From positions 1-39,465 of IMG/VR virus record IMGVR_UViG_3300041809_000449: DNA of 39,465 nucleotides. One strand, given 5' to 3'. The translations under genes and the position numbers were made by a program. Below, one piece after another: positions 31,962-38,875 of the stretch. Position 1 is the first letter of the stretch. Each line of letters starts with the position of its first letter. The stretch comes from a virus. A model generated the notes under the pieces. It was not told the DNA's origin, searched no databases, and saw only the letters and a list, made by a program, of their open reading frames with translations.

Positions 31962-32294
31962 CTAATCGGCATGCCGCGGCTCCGGTCGGCGGGCGGCGAG
32001 GCGACTCGTCTTGCGGATTAGCTCGCAGAGGTGAGCGTGGATTTGATCAATATCGGGTTCGCTCTCCCATGTGTAGTGGCTGATCCATTCGTCCGCCATA
32101 GTTTCGATAGTATCATCGCCGAGTTCGTCCCCACTTGGCTCCGCGCTCGATCGGCGGGCGGCGAGGAGTATTGCGACTTGCTTCTCCCATTTTTTTGCGC
32201 CCTCATAATCCTGATTAAATATCCAGGCCACAGGAGACGCATGGCAGATTAGTTCTATCAGCTCGCCCGCCTCGCCCTTGTCGCTGTCACTCAT
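31962..32294 (-). CDS. Unknown protein, 110 aa
   Basis: ATG at 32294 with GAGGAGG upstream, overlapping the previous gene end by 8 bases. Helical, acidic, with W-rich spots (MADEWISHYTWESEPDIDQI). Between initiator and helicase, where helicase-loader-type proteins often lie, but I see no loader motif. Confidence 0.65.
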   Translation of the reverse strand: MSDSDKGEAGELIELICHASPVAWIFNQDYEGAKKWEKQVAILLAARRSSAEPSGDELGDDTIETMADEWISHYTWESEPDIDQIHAHLCELIRKTSRLAARRPEPRHAD

Positions 32295-32655
32295 CCTCGA
32301 CCTCCTCGACTTCATCGGGGGCGGAGAGCACGTTCTCGGCCCAGTTTTTTGTAAAAGCTATAACAGCGTCTCCCGCCGCTTTGCGAGACATTTTCCACTT
32401 CCCCTTTCCTGCTGCGCCCGCTGCTCGAATATCCGCGACGAGCACTTCGGGGTTGCGAACTGGGTGCTTCGCGTCGGGGACGGAGAGGGAGTCGAGGAGG
32501 GCAATGGCCTCAACGGCTTGCGCATCGTCATTTAACAAGGCTCGGTAATTTACCAGCGCCTCGCGTATCTTCGCTAGGTTGTCGGTCAGCGTCATTCTAT
32601 CACCTCCACTTGTATCATTGCATATTCGAGCCGCAATTAGCTTGTAGTCCATCAT
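32287..32655 (-). CDS. Unknown protein, 122 aa (or 102 from an inner start)
   Basis: ATG at 32655 overlaps the replication gene stop and has GAAGGAG upstream. A second ATG at 32595 has GGAGGTG upstream and would give 102 residues. Helical with an acidic end (EVEEVEDE). No family recognised. Confidence 0.65.
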   Translation of the reverse strand: MMDYKLIAARICNDTSGGDRMTLTDNLAKIREALVNYRALLNDDAQAVEAIALLDSLSVPDAKHPVRNPEVLVADIRAAGAAGKGKWKMSRKAAGDAVIAFTKNWAENVLSAPDEVEEVEDE

Positions 32656-33131
32656 TCGTCTCCTTCGGGGGGGTTGGCCCCTATTGCCCTGAACAGATCG
32701 CCAAAAGACGGCCCTGGAGTATCGGTAGCGGAATATTTATTACTTGTAATATTAGATGTAATATTATGTCCGCCATTTTTGGCGGGGGGTCCCAGACATA
32801 TTTGTCTACACCTCCCGCCATTTTTGGCTACCCAGCGGTAGTGTATGTACCCCCCTTGTAATAGCTGGGAAAGCCATCTGCTGATTGACCTGTCAGACGT
32901 TGCATATAGTCGAGCGAAGTAAGAATTCATTGACCAGCAATACCCTTTCAGGTTGCAAAGGGCGGTTATCTCCCCATACAGAAGCCTCGTGAAAGCGTTC
33001 AGGTTCTTGTCGTACCGTACATTAGCCGGGATTATGGCGTAATAAGCTGGCCGTTCTTCGTTCATTGCTGGCCCATTATCCGGGCGGTGATTGATGGCTT
33101 CTCGGATTATTTCCTTCTCCTGCTCCGTCAT
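32652..33131 (-). CDS. Replication initiator-like HTH protein
   Basis: 159 residues from the ATG at 33131, which has TTTGGAGG 6 bases upstream; a TTG at 33143 is in frame but overlaps that site. Residues about 25-95 (YYAIIPANVRYDKNLNAFTRLLYGEI, split here by LCNLKGYCW, and ATSDRSISRWLSQLLQGGYI) form the winged-helix HTH domain of phage replication proteins. The C-terminal third holds repeated AKNGG and NITS peptides that reflect repeated DNA. By analogy with lambda O it should bind an origin inside its own gene and recruit the helicase downstream. Confidence 0.8.
   Translation of the reverse strand: MTEQEKEIIREAINHRPDNGPAMNEERPAYYAIIPANVRYDKNLNAFTRLLYGEITALCNLKGYCWSMNSYFARLYATSDRSISRWLSQLLQGGYIHYRWVAKNGGRCRQICLGPPAKNGGHNITSNITSNKYSATDTPGPSFGDLFRAIGANPPEGDE
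32737..32828. other. Candidate replication origin inside the initiator gene
   Basis: Within 92 bases: AT-rich block GGAATATTTATTACTTG with TGTAATATTA twice (32745-32754, 32757-32766), CCGCCATTTTTGGC twice (32770-32783, 32815-32828), and the inverted repeat AGACA-TATT-TGTCT (32794-32807). The rest of the gene is GC-rich. The arrangement of iterons beside an AT-rich unwinding block is as in lambda. Confidence 0.55.
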
Positions 33132-33150
33132 GCCAGCCTCCAAATGAAAA

Positions 33151-33184
33151 GCCCCGTATGCCGGTGATGGTCGGCATGCGGGGC
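33151..33184 (-). terminator. Hairpin A, terminator-like, before the replication gene
   Basis: GCCCCGTATGCCG (33151-33163) and CGGCATGCGGGGC (33172-33184) form a 13-bp stem with an 8-base loop. On the minus strand four T follow, as in a rho-independent terminator; one A-C mismatch is a U-G pair if the plus strand is read. It lies 20 bases upstream of the initiator start. Confidence 0.7.
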
Positions 33185-33190
33185 ATGGAT

Positions 33191-33235
33191 GAGATTGCCG
33201 GCCCCGGAAGCCATCACACTTCCGGCGCCAATCTC
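33191..33235 (-). promoter_or_regulatory. Hairpin B, loop complementary to hairpin A
   Basis: GAGATTG/CAATCTC (7 bp) and CCGGAAG/CTTCCGG (7 bp) with a small internal loop and an 8-base hairpin loop. Loop bases 33211-33217 (CCATCAC) pair exactly with loop bases 33164-33170 (GTGATGG) of hairpin A, so the two can kiss. The 100-base gap 33144-33244 contains nothing else. Confidence 0.65.
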
Positions 33236-33244
33236 GCAGATAGC

Positions 33245-33457
33245 CTACTCCTTTTCGGCCTCCGCGTCAAGTTTCGGCTTCATCTTCGCTGCCTTCTTGG
33301 CCAGCTTGACGAGACGCTCCTCGAATACCTCCGAGGGCTTCCGCTTCGCCTGCTCGTAGTTTTCGACCGTCCCCTTCTTGCACCCGAGGGCGAGCGCGAA
33401 CTGGGTCTGGTTCAGCCCGAGCTTCTTCCGTAGCGCCTTGATCTCGATGGGTTTCAT
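33245..33457 (-). CDS. XRE-family regulator, 70 aa
   Basis: TGATG-coupled to the upstream gene. Residues 4-45 form a classic HTH (LRKKLGLNQTQFALALGC, then TVENYEQAKRKPS); the rest is a Lys-rich tail. It probably represses or tunes transcription in the replication region; the hairpin pair follows its stop. Confidence 0.8.
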   Translation of the reverse strand: MKPIEIKALRKKLGLNQTQFALALGCKKGTVENYEQAKRKPSEVFEERLVKLAKKAAKMKPKLDAEAEKE

Positions 33458-33870
33458 CAGAATTCCTCCTCGATAAGAGCTATGCCGTACTCCGCGGCGA
33501 ACTGGTGGATCTCGTCGATCAGCATGGACGCCTGGAGCGTGTCGATCCGTGACTCCGACCAGGGAATCACGATGTCGTTGAAGACTTCATACGGGTAGCC
33601 ACGGGATATTGCCTCGCGCTTCATGTACTGGTGGATCGTGTCGGCGTCCTGCCCAGTCTCGCGGGCGATCTGCGCCTCGTGGCCCCGGATGTGATGATTC
33701 TGCGACTTCCAGCCCGTGGACCTGCCCTTGTACCACTTCTTGAGCTGGATGATCGCAGGCCCGCCCTTGAGCTTCTCGGCGAAAACCTTGACGGCGGTGT
33801 CGTAGGTCGGCGGAAGCTCGATGATTAGGCGGCCGGGCTCGTGGATGATCCTAGTCGTGATCTGGAGCAA
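33457..33870 (-). CDS. Possible NinB/Orf-like recombination accessory protein
   Basis: 137 residues from a TTG start with AGGAGG 8 bases upstream. The middle (STGWKSQNHHIRGHEAQIA) and end (QASMLIDEIHQFAAEYGIAL) follow the spacing of NinB-like proteins, in which a S-x-x-Q-N stretch is followed by a helix and a terminal I-D-x-x-x-x-F-A-x-E-x-G-I block. Placement with ERF and nucleases agrees. Assignment is tentative. Confidence 0.5.
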   Translation of the reverse strand: MLQITTRIIHEPGRLIIELPPTYDTAVKVFAEKLKGGPAIIQLKKWYKGRSTGWKSQNHHIRGHEAQIARETGQDADTIHQYMKREAISRGYPYEVFNDIVIPWSESRIDTLQASMLIDEIHQFAAEYGIALIEEEF

Positions 33871-34096
33871 GGAGTTCCTCCTGGATCTGCGCCCACCCTG
33901 CCCGCTGCGCCTCGATGCCTGCGGGCGAGAGCATGAGCTCCTCCATCGCGGCCATGAAGTTTCCGAAGTTCTCGCGGGCTGCGGCCCCCATGTGGGTTAT
34001 GAAGAACTCCATCATCCCCCGGCAGAGGATCTTCCCGACCCCCTCCGGCGTATTGGCGTTCACGATCTGCACGCCTGGGAACTTCATCGGGGGCAT
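33851..34096 (-). CDS. Unknown protein, 81 aa
   Basis: ATG at 34096 shares a base with the HNH stop (TGATG) and has GGAGG upstream. Methionine-rich helical protein (MMEFFITHMGAAARENFGNF). Overlaps the next gene by 20 bases. No family recognised. Confidence 0.65.
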   Translation of the reverse strand: MPPMKFPGVQIVNANTPEGVGKILCRGMMEFFITHMGAAARENFGNFMAAMEELMLSPAGIEAQRAGWAQIQEELLAPDHD

Positions 34097-34392
34097 CAGA
34101 ATTTCCTCCCGCCTGTCTTGCAGGCTTCCTTGATCTTGTCGGCCAGGTGGGGGAACCTCTCCGCGAAGCTCCGCCTGCCCATCTGGTGATAGAGGTAATG
34201 GTCCGCCTTGCAGAGGGCCAGGAAGTTCCACGCCTCGTCCGGGCCACCCGTTGCTCGACTCAGTACGTGGTGGATCTCTTGCGTCTCGATCAGATGGCAG
34301 GCTTCGCATACGGGATGCGAATTGAAATAGAACCAGGCCGCGTCGCTCCTGCCCTTCCTGGGGCGCTTAGGCGGTTTGAACGTTCGCTTCAT
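34096..34392 (-). CDS. HNH-domain protein, 98 aa
   Basis: ATG at 34392. HNH nuclease core: CEACH, then EIHHVLSRATGG, N at WNFLALCKADH. The spacing fits a zinc-stabilised beta-beta-alpha metal fold that nicks or cuts DNA. Basic N-terminus (KPPKRPRKGR). GC-rich, like the resident genes, unlike the homing enzyme upstream. Could be a recombination or packaging nuclease. Confidence 0.75.
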   Translation of the reverse strand: MKRTFKPPKRPRKGRSDAAWFYFNSHPVCEACHLIETQEIHHVLSRATGGPDEAWNFLALCKADHYLYHQMGRRSFAERFPHLADKIKEACKTGGRKF

Positions 34393-34850
34393 TCTGTCCT
34401 CGCAAATTCGCCAAAACACTTCCGGGCCGCGGAGCAATAAGCCTCGTGCGCCTCTTGGGGAGTTTCGTAATGGCCAAGCCATCTTGTCTTTCCCGAAATC
34501 TGTATCCATGCCCCCCATTTTTTAGATTTCTTTTCCCATGAAGCCCCCTTCAAGCCCGATTTGTTATGTTTGGGGGTTTTCATATTTTGTAGATTTTGAG
34601 ACGGAGAACAAATGCGGAGATTAGATTTTTTATTGTCGAGCGTATTTCCATTTTTGTGATCGACGACCTTCCCGTCCCCCTTTGAAAGTCCTAGGATGAA
34701 TCGGTGTAGTCTAATAGAATCCTTCGGCCCTCCAGTGCTGAAATACACCTGGCCGTGGCCATTGTGGTTTAGCCTCCATTTCCGAGCAAGAATCCTTTTA
34801 GAGTCCTCGTAGTCGATTAATACAGAATACCCTTCAATTACGATTGTCAT
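34389..34850 (-). CDS. HNH homing endonuclease with AP2 domain
   Basis: 153 residues. N-terminal HNH: LHRFILGL, then VVDHKNGNTLDNKKSNLRIC; C-terminal AP2-type DNA-binding segment: GLKGASWEKKSKKWGAWIQI and LGHYETPQEAHEAYCSAARK. This pair is typical of free-standing phage homing enzymes. The gene is AT-rich in a GC-rich genome, so it is a recent arrival. It overlaps the end of the upstream nuclease gene by 17 bases. Confidence 0.88.
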   Translation of the reverse strand: MTIVIEGYSVLIDYEDSKRILARKWRLNHNGHGQVYFSTGGPKDSIRLHRFILGLSKGDGKVVDHKNGNTLDNKKSNLRICSPSQNLQNMKTPKHNKSGLKGASWEKKSKKWGAWIQISGKTRWLGHYETPQEAHEAYCSAARKCFGEFARTE

Positions 34851-35370
34851 ACCATCCCTTTAGTTTGTGTCTAAAATCTTGAATGCCAGACACAAGATCA
34901 TTAGTGGAAACCCAGTGTTCTTGGTAGCCCATATCATTATGAAGATACAGTAATAGCAATCTTTGAGCCTTTTTTACCAAAGAGTATGCGGCTATTTGAC
35001 TAATGTGCCATTTGGCTTTGGCTCCGCTCTTGAGCTCCACGACCGTCCGCTTGCCGTCGATCTCGCCGAACAAATCCAGCCTGCCCGCGTACCGGAGCCC
35101 GTCCACGCAGCCGTCGATTATCTCCTCGATGGCCAGCCACTTCGGATTGTACTTGTAGCAGAACATGGCGAAGGAATCGACGTAGGGCTCGTAGGGGAAC
35201 CCTTCCGGCTTGAGCGCCCAAGCGGCGCATCGCTCGTGTGCAAGGGTCCCCCTAGAGGCTGATTCGTAGCTGAACCAGGGCTTCGAGGCGGTCGGGTTCA
35301 AGATCGTCGTGACCGAGGGAATGATCGTCCCCCGGTCGGAGTAGATGTGCCCCGTCGCCTCGTAGTCCAT
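34834..35370 (-). CDS. PD-(D/E)XK nuclease, RecB/Cas4-like
   Basis: 178 residues. GTLAHE at 41-46, GRLDLFG with Asp99, VVELKSG with Glu112 and Lys114, and QIAAY at 125-129 are the motif set of RecB-like exonucleases. It likely resects DNA for the ERF annealing protein. The last 50 codons are AT-rich like the homing gene that follows, which suggests replaced sequence, but the frame and motifs are intact. Confidence 0.88.
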   Translation of the reverse strand: MDYEATGHIYSDRGTIIPSVTTILNPTASKPWFSYESASRGTLAHERCAAWALKPEGFPYEPYVDSFAMFCYKYNPKWLAIEEIIDGCVDGLRYAGRLDLFGEIDGKRTVVELKSGAKAKWHISQIAAYSLVKKAQRLLLLYLHNDMGYQEHWVSTNDLVSGIQDFRHKLKGWYDNRN

Positions 35371-35909
35371 CAGTCGCTCCCCGCCTTCTTCCGGCGCAAG
35401 CGCTTCCCGAGCTGGTTGAACGGCAGGCGCCGCTGCTTCTTCTCGGGCTCCTCGGGGATCTCCGGCAGGACGGGGGCCTCGCGGTCGCCGTTGAGGTACT
35501 CGATGATCTTGTTCTCCACGAGGTCCACCTGATCCAGGAGCGCGTTCTTCTCGGAGTCGGGAACCCGGTCGAAGGTGCCGGGCATCGTCTCGAGCTCGCG
35601 CTTGAGGACCAGGGGGCCGACGCGGAGCTTCTTGAGGGTGTCCACCGACTCGAGGGTGAACTTGACGAGGTGCCCGTCCTTGTTCTCGGCGAAGGCGATC
35701 ATGGAGAGGCGGAGCTTGTGCGTCTCGAGGCCGTAGTAGTTCCGGACGAAGAGGGCGAGGGTCGCCATCTCGTCGTAGAGCTTGGGCCGGGGGCGCTCGT
35801 AGGTGCGGATGGTGTTCTCGTCATCCTCGTGGGTGACTTCGTTCCGGTTGGTGAAGGTGGCCACGACGGAATACTTGCCCTTGTCCGTGCTGAAATTCTT
35901 CGGTTTCAT
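35370..35909 (-). CDS. Unknown protein of the recombination block, 179 aa
   Basis: ATG at 35909 in ATGA overlap, with GAGGAGG upstream. Beta-rich centre (KYSVVATFTNRNEVTHEDDE; LRLSMIAFAENKDGHLVKF), helical end with a basic tail (QRRLPFNQLGKRLRRKKAG). Its place between ERF and nuclease suggests DNA binding, perhaps SSB-like, but no family is recognised. Confidence 0.7.
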   Translation of the reverse strand: MKPKNFSTDKGKYSVVATFTNRNEVTHEDDENTIRTYERPRPKLYDEMATLALFVRNYYGLETHKLRLSMIAFAENKDGHLVKFTLESVDTLKKLRVGPLVLKRELETMPGTFDRVPDSEKNALLDQVDLVENKIIEYLNGDREAPVLPEIPEEPEKKQRRLPFNQLGKRLRRKKAGSD

Positions 35910-36577
35910 GTGAGCCTCCTCGTTTGCTTCTCGTCCTTGACGACGGATACCCCCGGGACGTTGAAGGCGCCCTGCTCGAGGCGTGCCCGTCCGTTCAGGT
36001 AGGTCATGCTGGCCTCGATGCACGCCAGCGGTGCCTTGCCTTCGGCGACGGCCTTCACGAGGGTCAGGAGGTCGTCCACTTGCGCGGAGTAGTACGTCCG
36101 CACCGATGCCCCTGCTGCCTGGACGGGCGCCACGACCTTCTGCCGCTCGATGACGGGCTCGGCCGCAAGGGCTTCCTCCGCCGCCTCGTCCATGCCGAGA
36201 TCCTGGAGGAGCTGCGCGGCGGCTAGTTGCTCGTCCTCGGCCTTCTTGCGGGCCTTCGCGTCGGCCTCTCGTTGTGCGGCCGCGGCCTTCTCGCGCTCGT
36301 CGGCCATCCACTTCGCGGCCCGGCTTCCGGTCGTGGCGATCACGTAGTCCAAGGGCTCGTCGATCTTCTTGCCCTGGGCGATGGTCGCCTGCCTCTGCTT
36401 CTTGCTCGCGTCGTCGATGGGATCGAACCAGGCGTGAAACGCCTTCTTGTTCTTGAGCGCCTGCTCGTTGATGCTCTGCGCGAGATCGTAGCTCGCCTGG
36501 TTGGTGACGGTGAGCGCGTCCACCTTGGCGCGCAGCGCGACGGCCTGCTCCTGCGCTTCCTGCTCTGCCTTGTCCAT
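35906..36577 (-). CDS. ERF-associated coiled-coil protein, 223 aa
   Basis: TGATG-coupled to the ERF gene. N-terminal helix, a KKAFHAWFDPIDDASKKQRQ block, a long Glu/Ala/Lys coiled coil, and a C-terminal domain with VRTYYSAQVDDLLTLVKAVA and MTYLNGRAR. This order matches a hypothetical family often found next to ERF genes in phages. Role unknown, presumably in recombination. Confidence 0.75.
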   Translation of the reverse strand: MDKAEQEAQEQAVALRAKVDALTVTNQASYDLAQSINEQALKNKKAFHAWFDPIDDASKKQRQATIAQGKKIDEPLDYVIATTGSRAAKWMADEREKAAAAQREADAKARKKAEDEQLAAAQLLQDLGMDEAAEEALAAEPVIERQKVVAPVQAAGASVRTYYSAQVDDLLTLVKAVAEGKAPLACIEASMTYLNGRARLEQGAFNVPGVSVVKDEKQTRRLT

Positions 36578-37527
36578 CAGTACAGCTCCTTCTGGGGATC
36601 GGTCCCCTGGGGCGTATCCCCGTTCTTTCCGGCGAGCGCCGCCTTCATCGCCAGCGCCGCCTTCATCGCCACCGCGAGGTCGGTGTTGCCCTTGCGCTTC
36701 TCCAGCTCCTCGCTGATCGCCCCGTTCAGGGTCTTGAGGTCGCGGAGCTTCATGTCCAAACCCTTGCCCACGTCCTTCTCGGCCCGGGCGCCCTCGTTGA
36801 CCGCGGCGATCTTGGCCTTGAAGTCGGCCTTCTCGGCGTCGGTGAAGTAGGCGGCTTCCTGGAACTCGGCGCCGCAGAGGGCCACGAAGCGGGCGATCTC
36901 GCCCTTGATCTCGGCCTTGACCGCCTCGAGAGGATCGGGCGCTTCTCCGGGGTCGTCGTCCACGACTTCGACCTTGACGGAACCGGGGGCCGAATTGCTC
37001 AGGGCGTCGTTGTCCTCGCCTCCGACGATTATCCCGGTCGCGTTCAGGAAACTGTACCGCTTCCCGTAGGTCGTCGCGCTGCCGCGCATCTGCACGGCGT
37101 TGGTCGCCCTGGTCGCGGGTTCCATGAACGGGATGTCCACGTAGGCCTTCTCCTCGTGGCCATAGCCCGCGAAGATACACCAGATCCGCTTTTCCTTGTT
37201 CTCGAGCGCCTCCTCGCTCCAGCGGTAGCTGAACCTGTGCCGGGCGATGATCGGCGCGGCCATCTGGAGGATCACCTCCAGCGGACAGTAGGAGTAGAGC
37301 GTCCTCCCGTTCGCGTCCACCGCCTTCGATGCCTTCCCTACCGCCGTGAATTCCGCCTGCATCGCGGCGAAGTGCTCGTCGAAGAGCGCCTTTGCCTGCC
37401 GGGCCAGCTCCGCGTTCCGCATGGCGATGAGCTTCGCCAGCGTCTCCGTATCCAGCCCCTTCTCGATGGCCATTGCGAGGAGACCATCCTCGCGCTGCAC
37501 GGCCACGTCCCTATTCTCGTTGTCCAT
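36577..37527 (-). CDS. erf: ERF-family single-strand annealing protein
   Basis: 316 residues, ATG with AGGAGGGG upstream. ERF core at about 45-190: FAAMQAEFTAVGKASKA, YSYCPLEVILQMAAPII, HRFSYRWSEE, and RGSATTYGKRYSFLNATGII. The family anneals complementary single strands for recombination and genome circularisation. The C-terminus is variable and has an in-frame 18-base tandem repeat (AMKAAL twice). A RecB-like nuclease lies downstream in the operon. Confidence 0.9.
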   Translation of the reverse strand: MDNENRDVAVQREDGLLAMAIEKGLDTETLAKLIAMRNAELARQAKALFDEHFAAMQAEFTAVGKASKAVDANGRTLYSYCPLEVILQMAAPIIARHRFSYRWSEEALENKEKRIWCIFAGYGHEEKAYVDIPFMEPATRATNAVQMRGSATTYGKRYSFLNATGIIVGGEDNDALSNSAPGSVKVEVVDDDPGEAPDPLEAVKAEIKGEIARFVALCGAEFQEAAYFTDAEKADFKAKIAAVNEGARAEKDVGKGLDMKLRDLKTLNGAISEELEKRKGNTDLAVAMKAALAMKAALAGKNGDTPQGTDPQKELY

Positions 37528-37663
37528 TTCCCCTCCTGTCGTTCTCGTGATCTTTCCGGGTAGGCCCCGGGCGGCCGTGATTCCAATACCTGTTCGCCGA
37601 GTGCGAATCCGGGCCGAAAAGGGTCCAGGATATCGCCCAAAGCAGTCGCTTCAGAGCCGCCAT
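37511..37663 (-). CDS. Small unknown protein, 50 aa
   Basis: ATG at 37663 with GAGGAGG 8 bases upstream, overlapping the pentapeptide gene by 13 bases and the ERF start by 17. Hydrophobic N-terminus (LLWAISWTLF), basic hydrophilic C-terminus. Overlaps and ribosome site support it; nothing else does. Confidence 0.5.
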   Translation of the reverse strand: MAALKRLLWAISWTLFGPDSHSANRYWNHGRPGPTRKDHENDRRGNGQRE

Positions 37664-38469
37664 GCGAGAGCCTCCTCCCTGGTGATAAAGAAGTGGATCC
37701 CGTGGGAGCACTCGTTCCAGCGGTCCTCGTCCCACGAGTCCGGGCGCACGATCTGGCCAGGGCGATACTCCACGCGGGGGCCGTGCTTGTTGGTGTATGC
37801 GTACTCGGCGCCCTCCACTTCGAGCACTTCCGCCCACTCCGCGCGGCACTTTCGCCCCGTTGTGTTGGACCGCCTCGCCTCGCTGGGAATCCGGAGTTTT
37901 ACGATGCACTCCTTGTCGCCTGGGGTTACGGCCTTCTTCCATCCGATGAAATCCCCTTGCGGCGCTACGATCGTCATCGCCCACACCAGCGCGGCATTGT
38001 TGGCGCCCCGGAGGTTGGCGCCCTGGAGGTCGGCTTCCTGGAGGTCGGCGTCCTGGAGGTCGGCGCCCCGGAGGTTGGCGTCCCGGAGGTTGGCGCCCTT
38101 GAGGTCCGCGCCGCTGAGGTCCGCGCCGCGGAGGTCCGCGCCGCGGAGGTACGCGCCGCGGAGGTCGGCGCGCTGCAGGTCGGCGTCCCGGAGGTCGGCG
38201 CCCCGGAGGTTGGCGCGCTGGAGGTCGGCGCGCTGCAGGTCGGCGCCCTGGAGGTCGGCTTCCTGGAGGTTGGCGCACTGCAGGTTGGCGTCCCGGAGGT
38301 TGGCGTCCCGGAGGTTGGCGCACTGCAGGTCGGCGCCCCGGAGGTCGGCGTCCTGGAGGTCGGCGTCCTGGAGGTCGGCGTCCTGGAGGTTGGCGCGTTC
38401 GCCTCCGTCTTCGTCGCGGAGCCACTTCGCGTGTTTCGAGAGGATGTCGGCGAGGTCTTTCTTGGTCAT
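37651..38469 (-). CDS. Pentapeptide-repeat protein 2 with DUF5758-like C-terminus
   Basis: 272 residues. Residues 1-28 nearly match protein 1 ([16 protein letters not shown]). Residues about 29-155 are some 25 pentapeptides predicted as a quadrilateral beta-helix. Residues 165-272 (GDFIGWKKA, RRSNTTGRKCRAEWAEVLE, then CSHGIHFFITREEALAW) form the DUF5758-like domain that often follows such repeats in phage proteins. Function unknown; protein or DNA mimicry is a possibility for the helix. Confidence 0.88.
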   Translation of the reverse strand: MTKKDLADILSKHAKWLRDEDGGERANLQDADLQDADLQDADLRGADLQCANLRDANLRDANLQCANLQEADLQGADLQRADLQRANLRGADLRDADLQRADLRGAYLRGADLRGADLSGADLKGANLRDANLRGADLQDADLQEADLQGANLRGANNAALVWAMTIVAPQGDFIGWKKAVTPGDKECIVKLRIPSEARRSNTTGRKCRAEWAEVLEVEGAEYAYTNKHGPRVEYRPGQIVRPDSWDEDRWNECSHGIHFFITREEALAWRL

Positions 38470-38717
38470 ATACTGCCCCTTGGTCTTGGATGACCTTCCA
38501 CTACGGCCTCCCGATGCTCAAATACCCACTTCCACAAACCGGTGTAAAACATCCACTCTTCCTCGGATTTACGGAGAGCGATGTACCTCTTGAGTACTTC
38601 GATATTCCCGGATGCCAAGACTTTTTCGAGGAGCCTATCCTCGGACTGGACCGCCGGGACTTGGGCTTCGGTCTCGCTCGGTTTCCCATCGTCAAAGAGC
38701 TGATTGTCTTTGCTCAT
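38466..38717 (-). CDS. Unknown protein, 83 aa
   Basis: ATG at 38717 with GAGAGAGGA upstream, ATGA-coupled to both neighbours. Acidic helix then EEWMFYTGLWKWVFEH and a basic end. Fragments of its coding sequence recur at 1103-1124 and 2073-2105, so it was once duplicated with the pentapeptide gene. No family recognised. Confidence 0.65.
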   Translation of the reverse strand: MSKDNQLFDDGKPSETEAQVPAVQSEDRLLEKVLASGNIEVLKRYIALRKSEEEWMFYTGLWKWVFEHREAVVEGHPRPRGSI

Positions 38718-38875
38718 ACTTCCTCTCTCGCCTTCGCCAGGGTGAGATTGTCTCTCCTTCGCAAGAGATCCAATCGCGCTCGGAGCCACTTGTATTGCTC
38801 CTTTTCGTCCTTCGATTTGTTAGCGTGGCCCTGCATGTCGTCGGCCTGTTGGGTCATGTACTCATAGCGGGTCAT
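38714..38875 (-). CDS. Small helical protein, 53 aa
   Basis: ATG at 38875 overlaps the pentapeptide stop (ATGA); own stop overlaps the next start. Highly charged helix (HANKSKDEKEQYKWLRARLD). No family recognised. Confidence 0.6.
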   Translation of the reverse strand: MTRYEYMTQQADDMQGHANKSKDEKEQYKWLRARLDLLRRRDNLTLAKAREEV

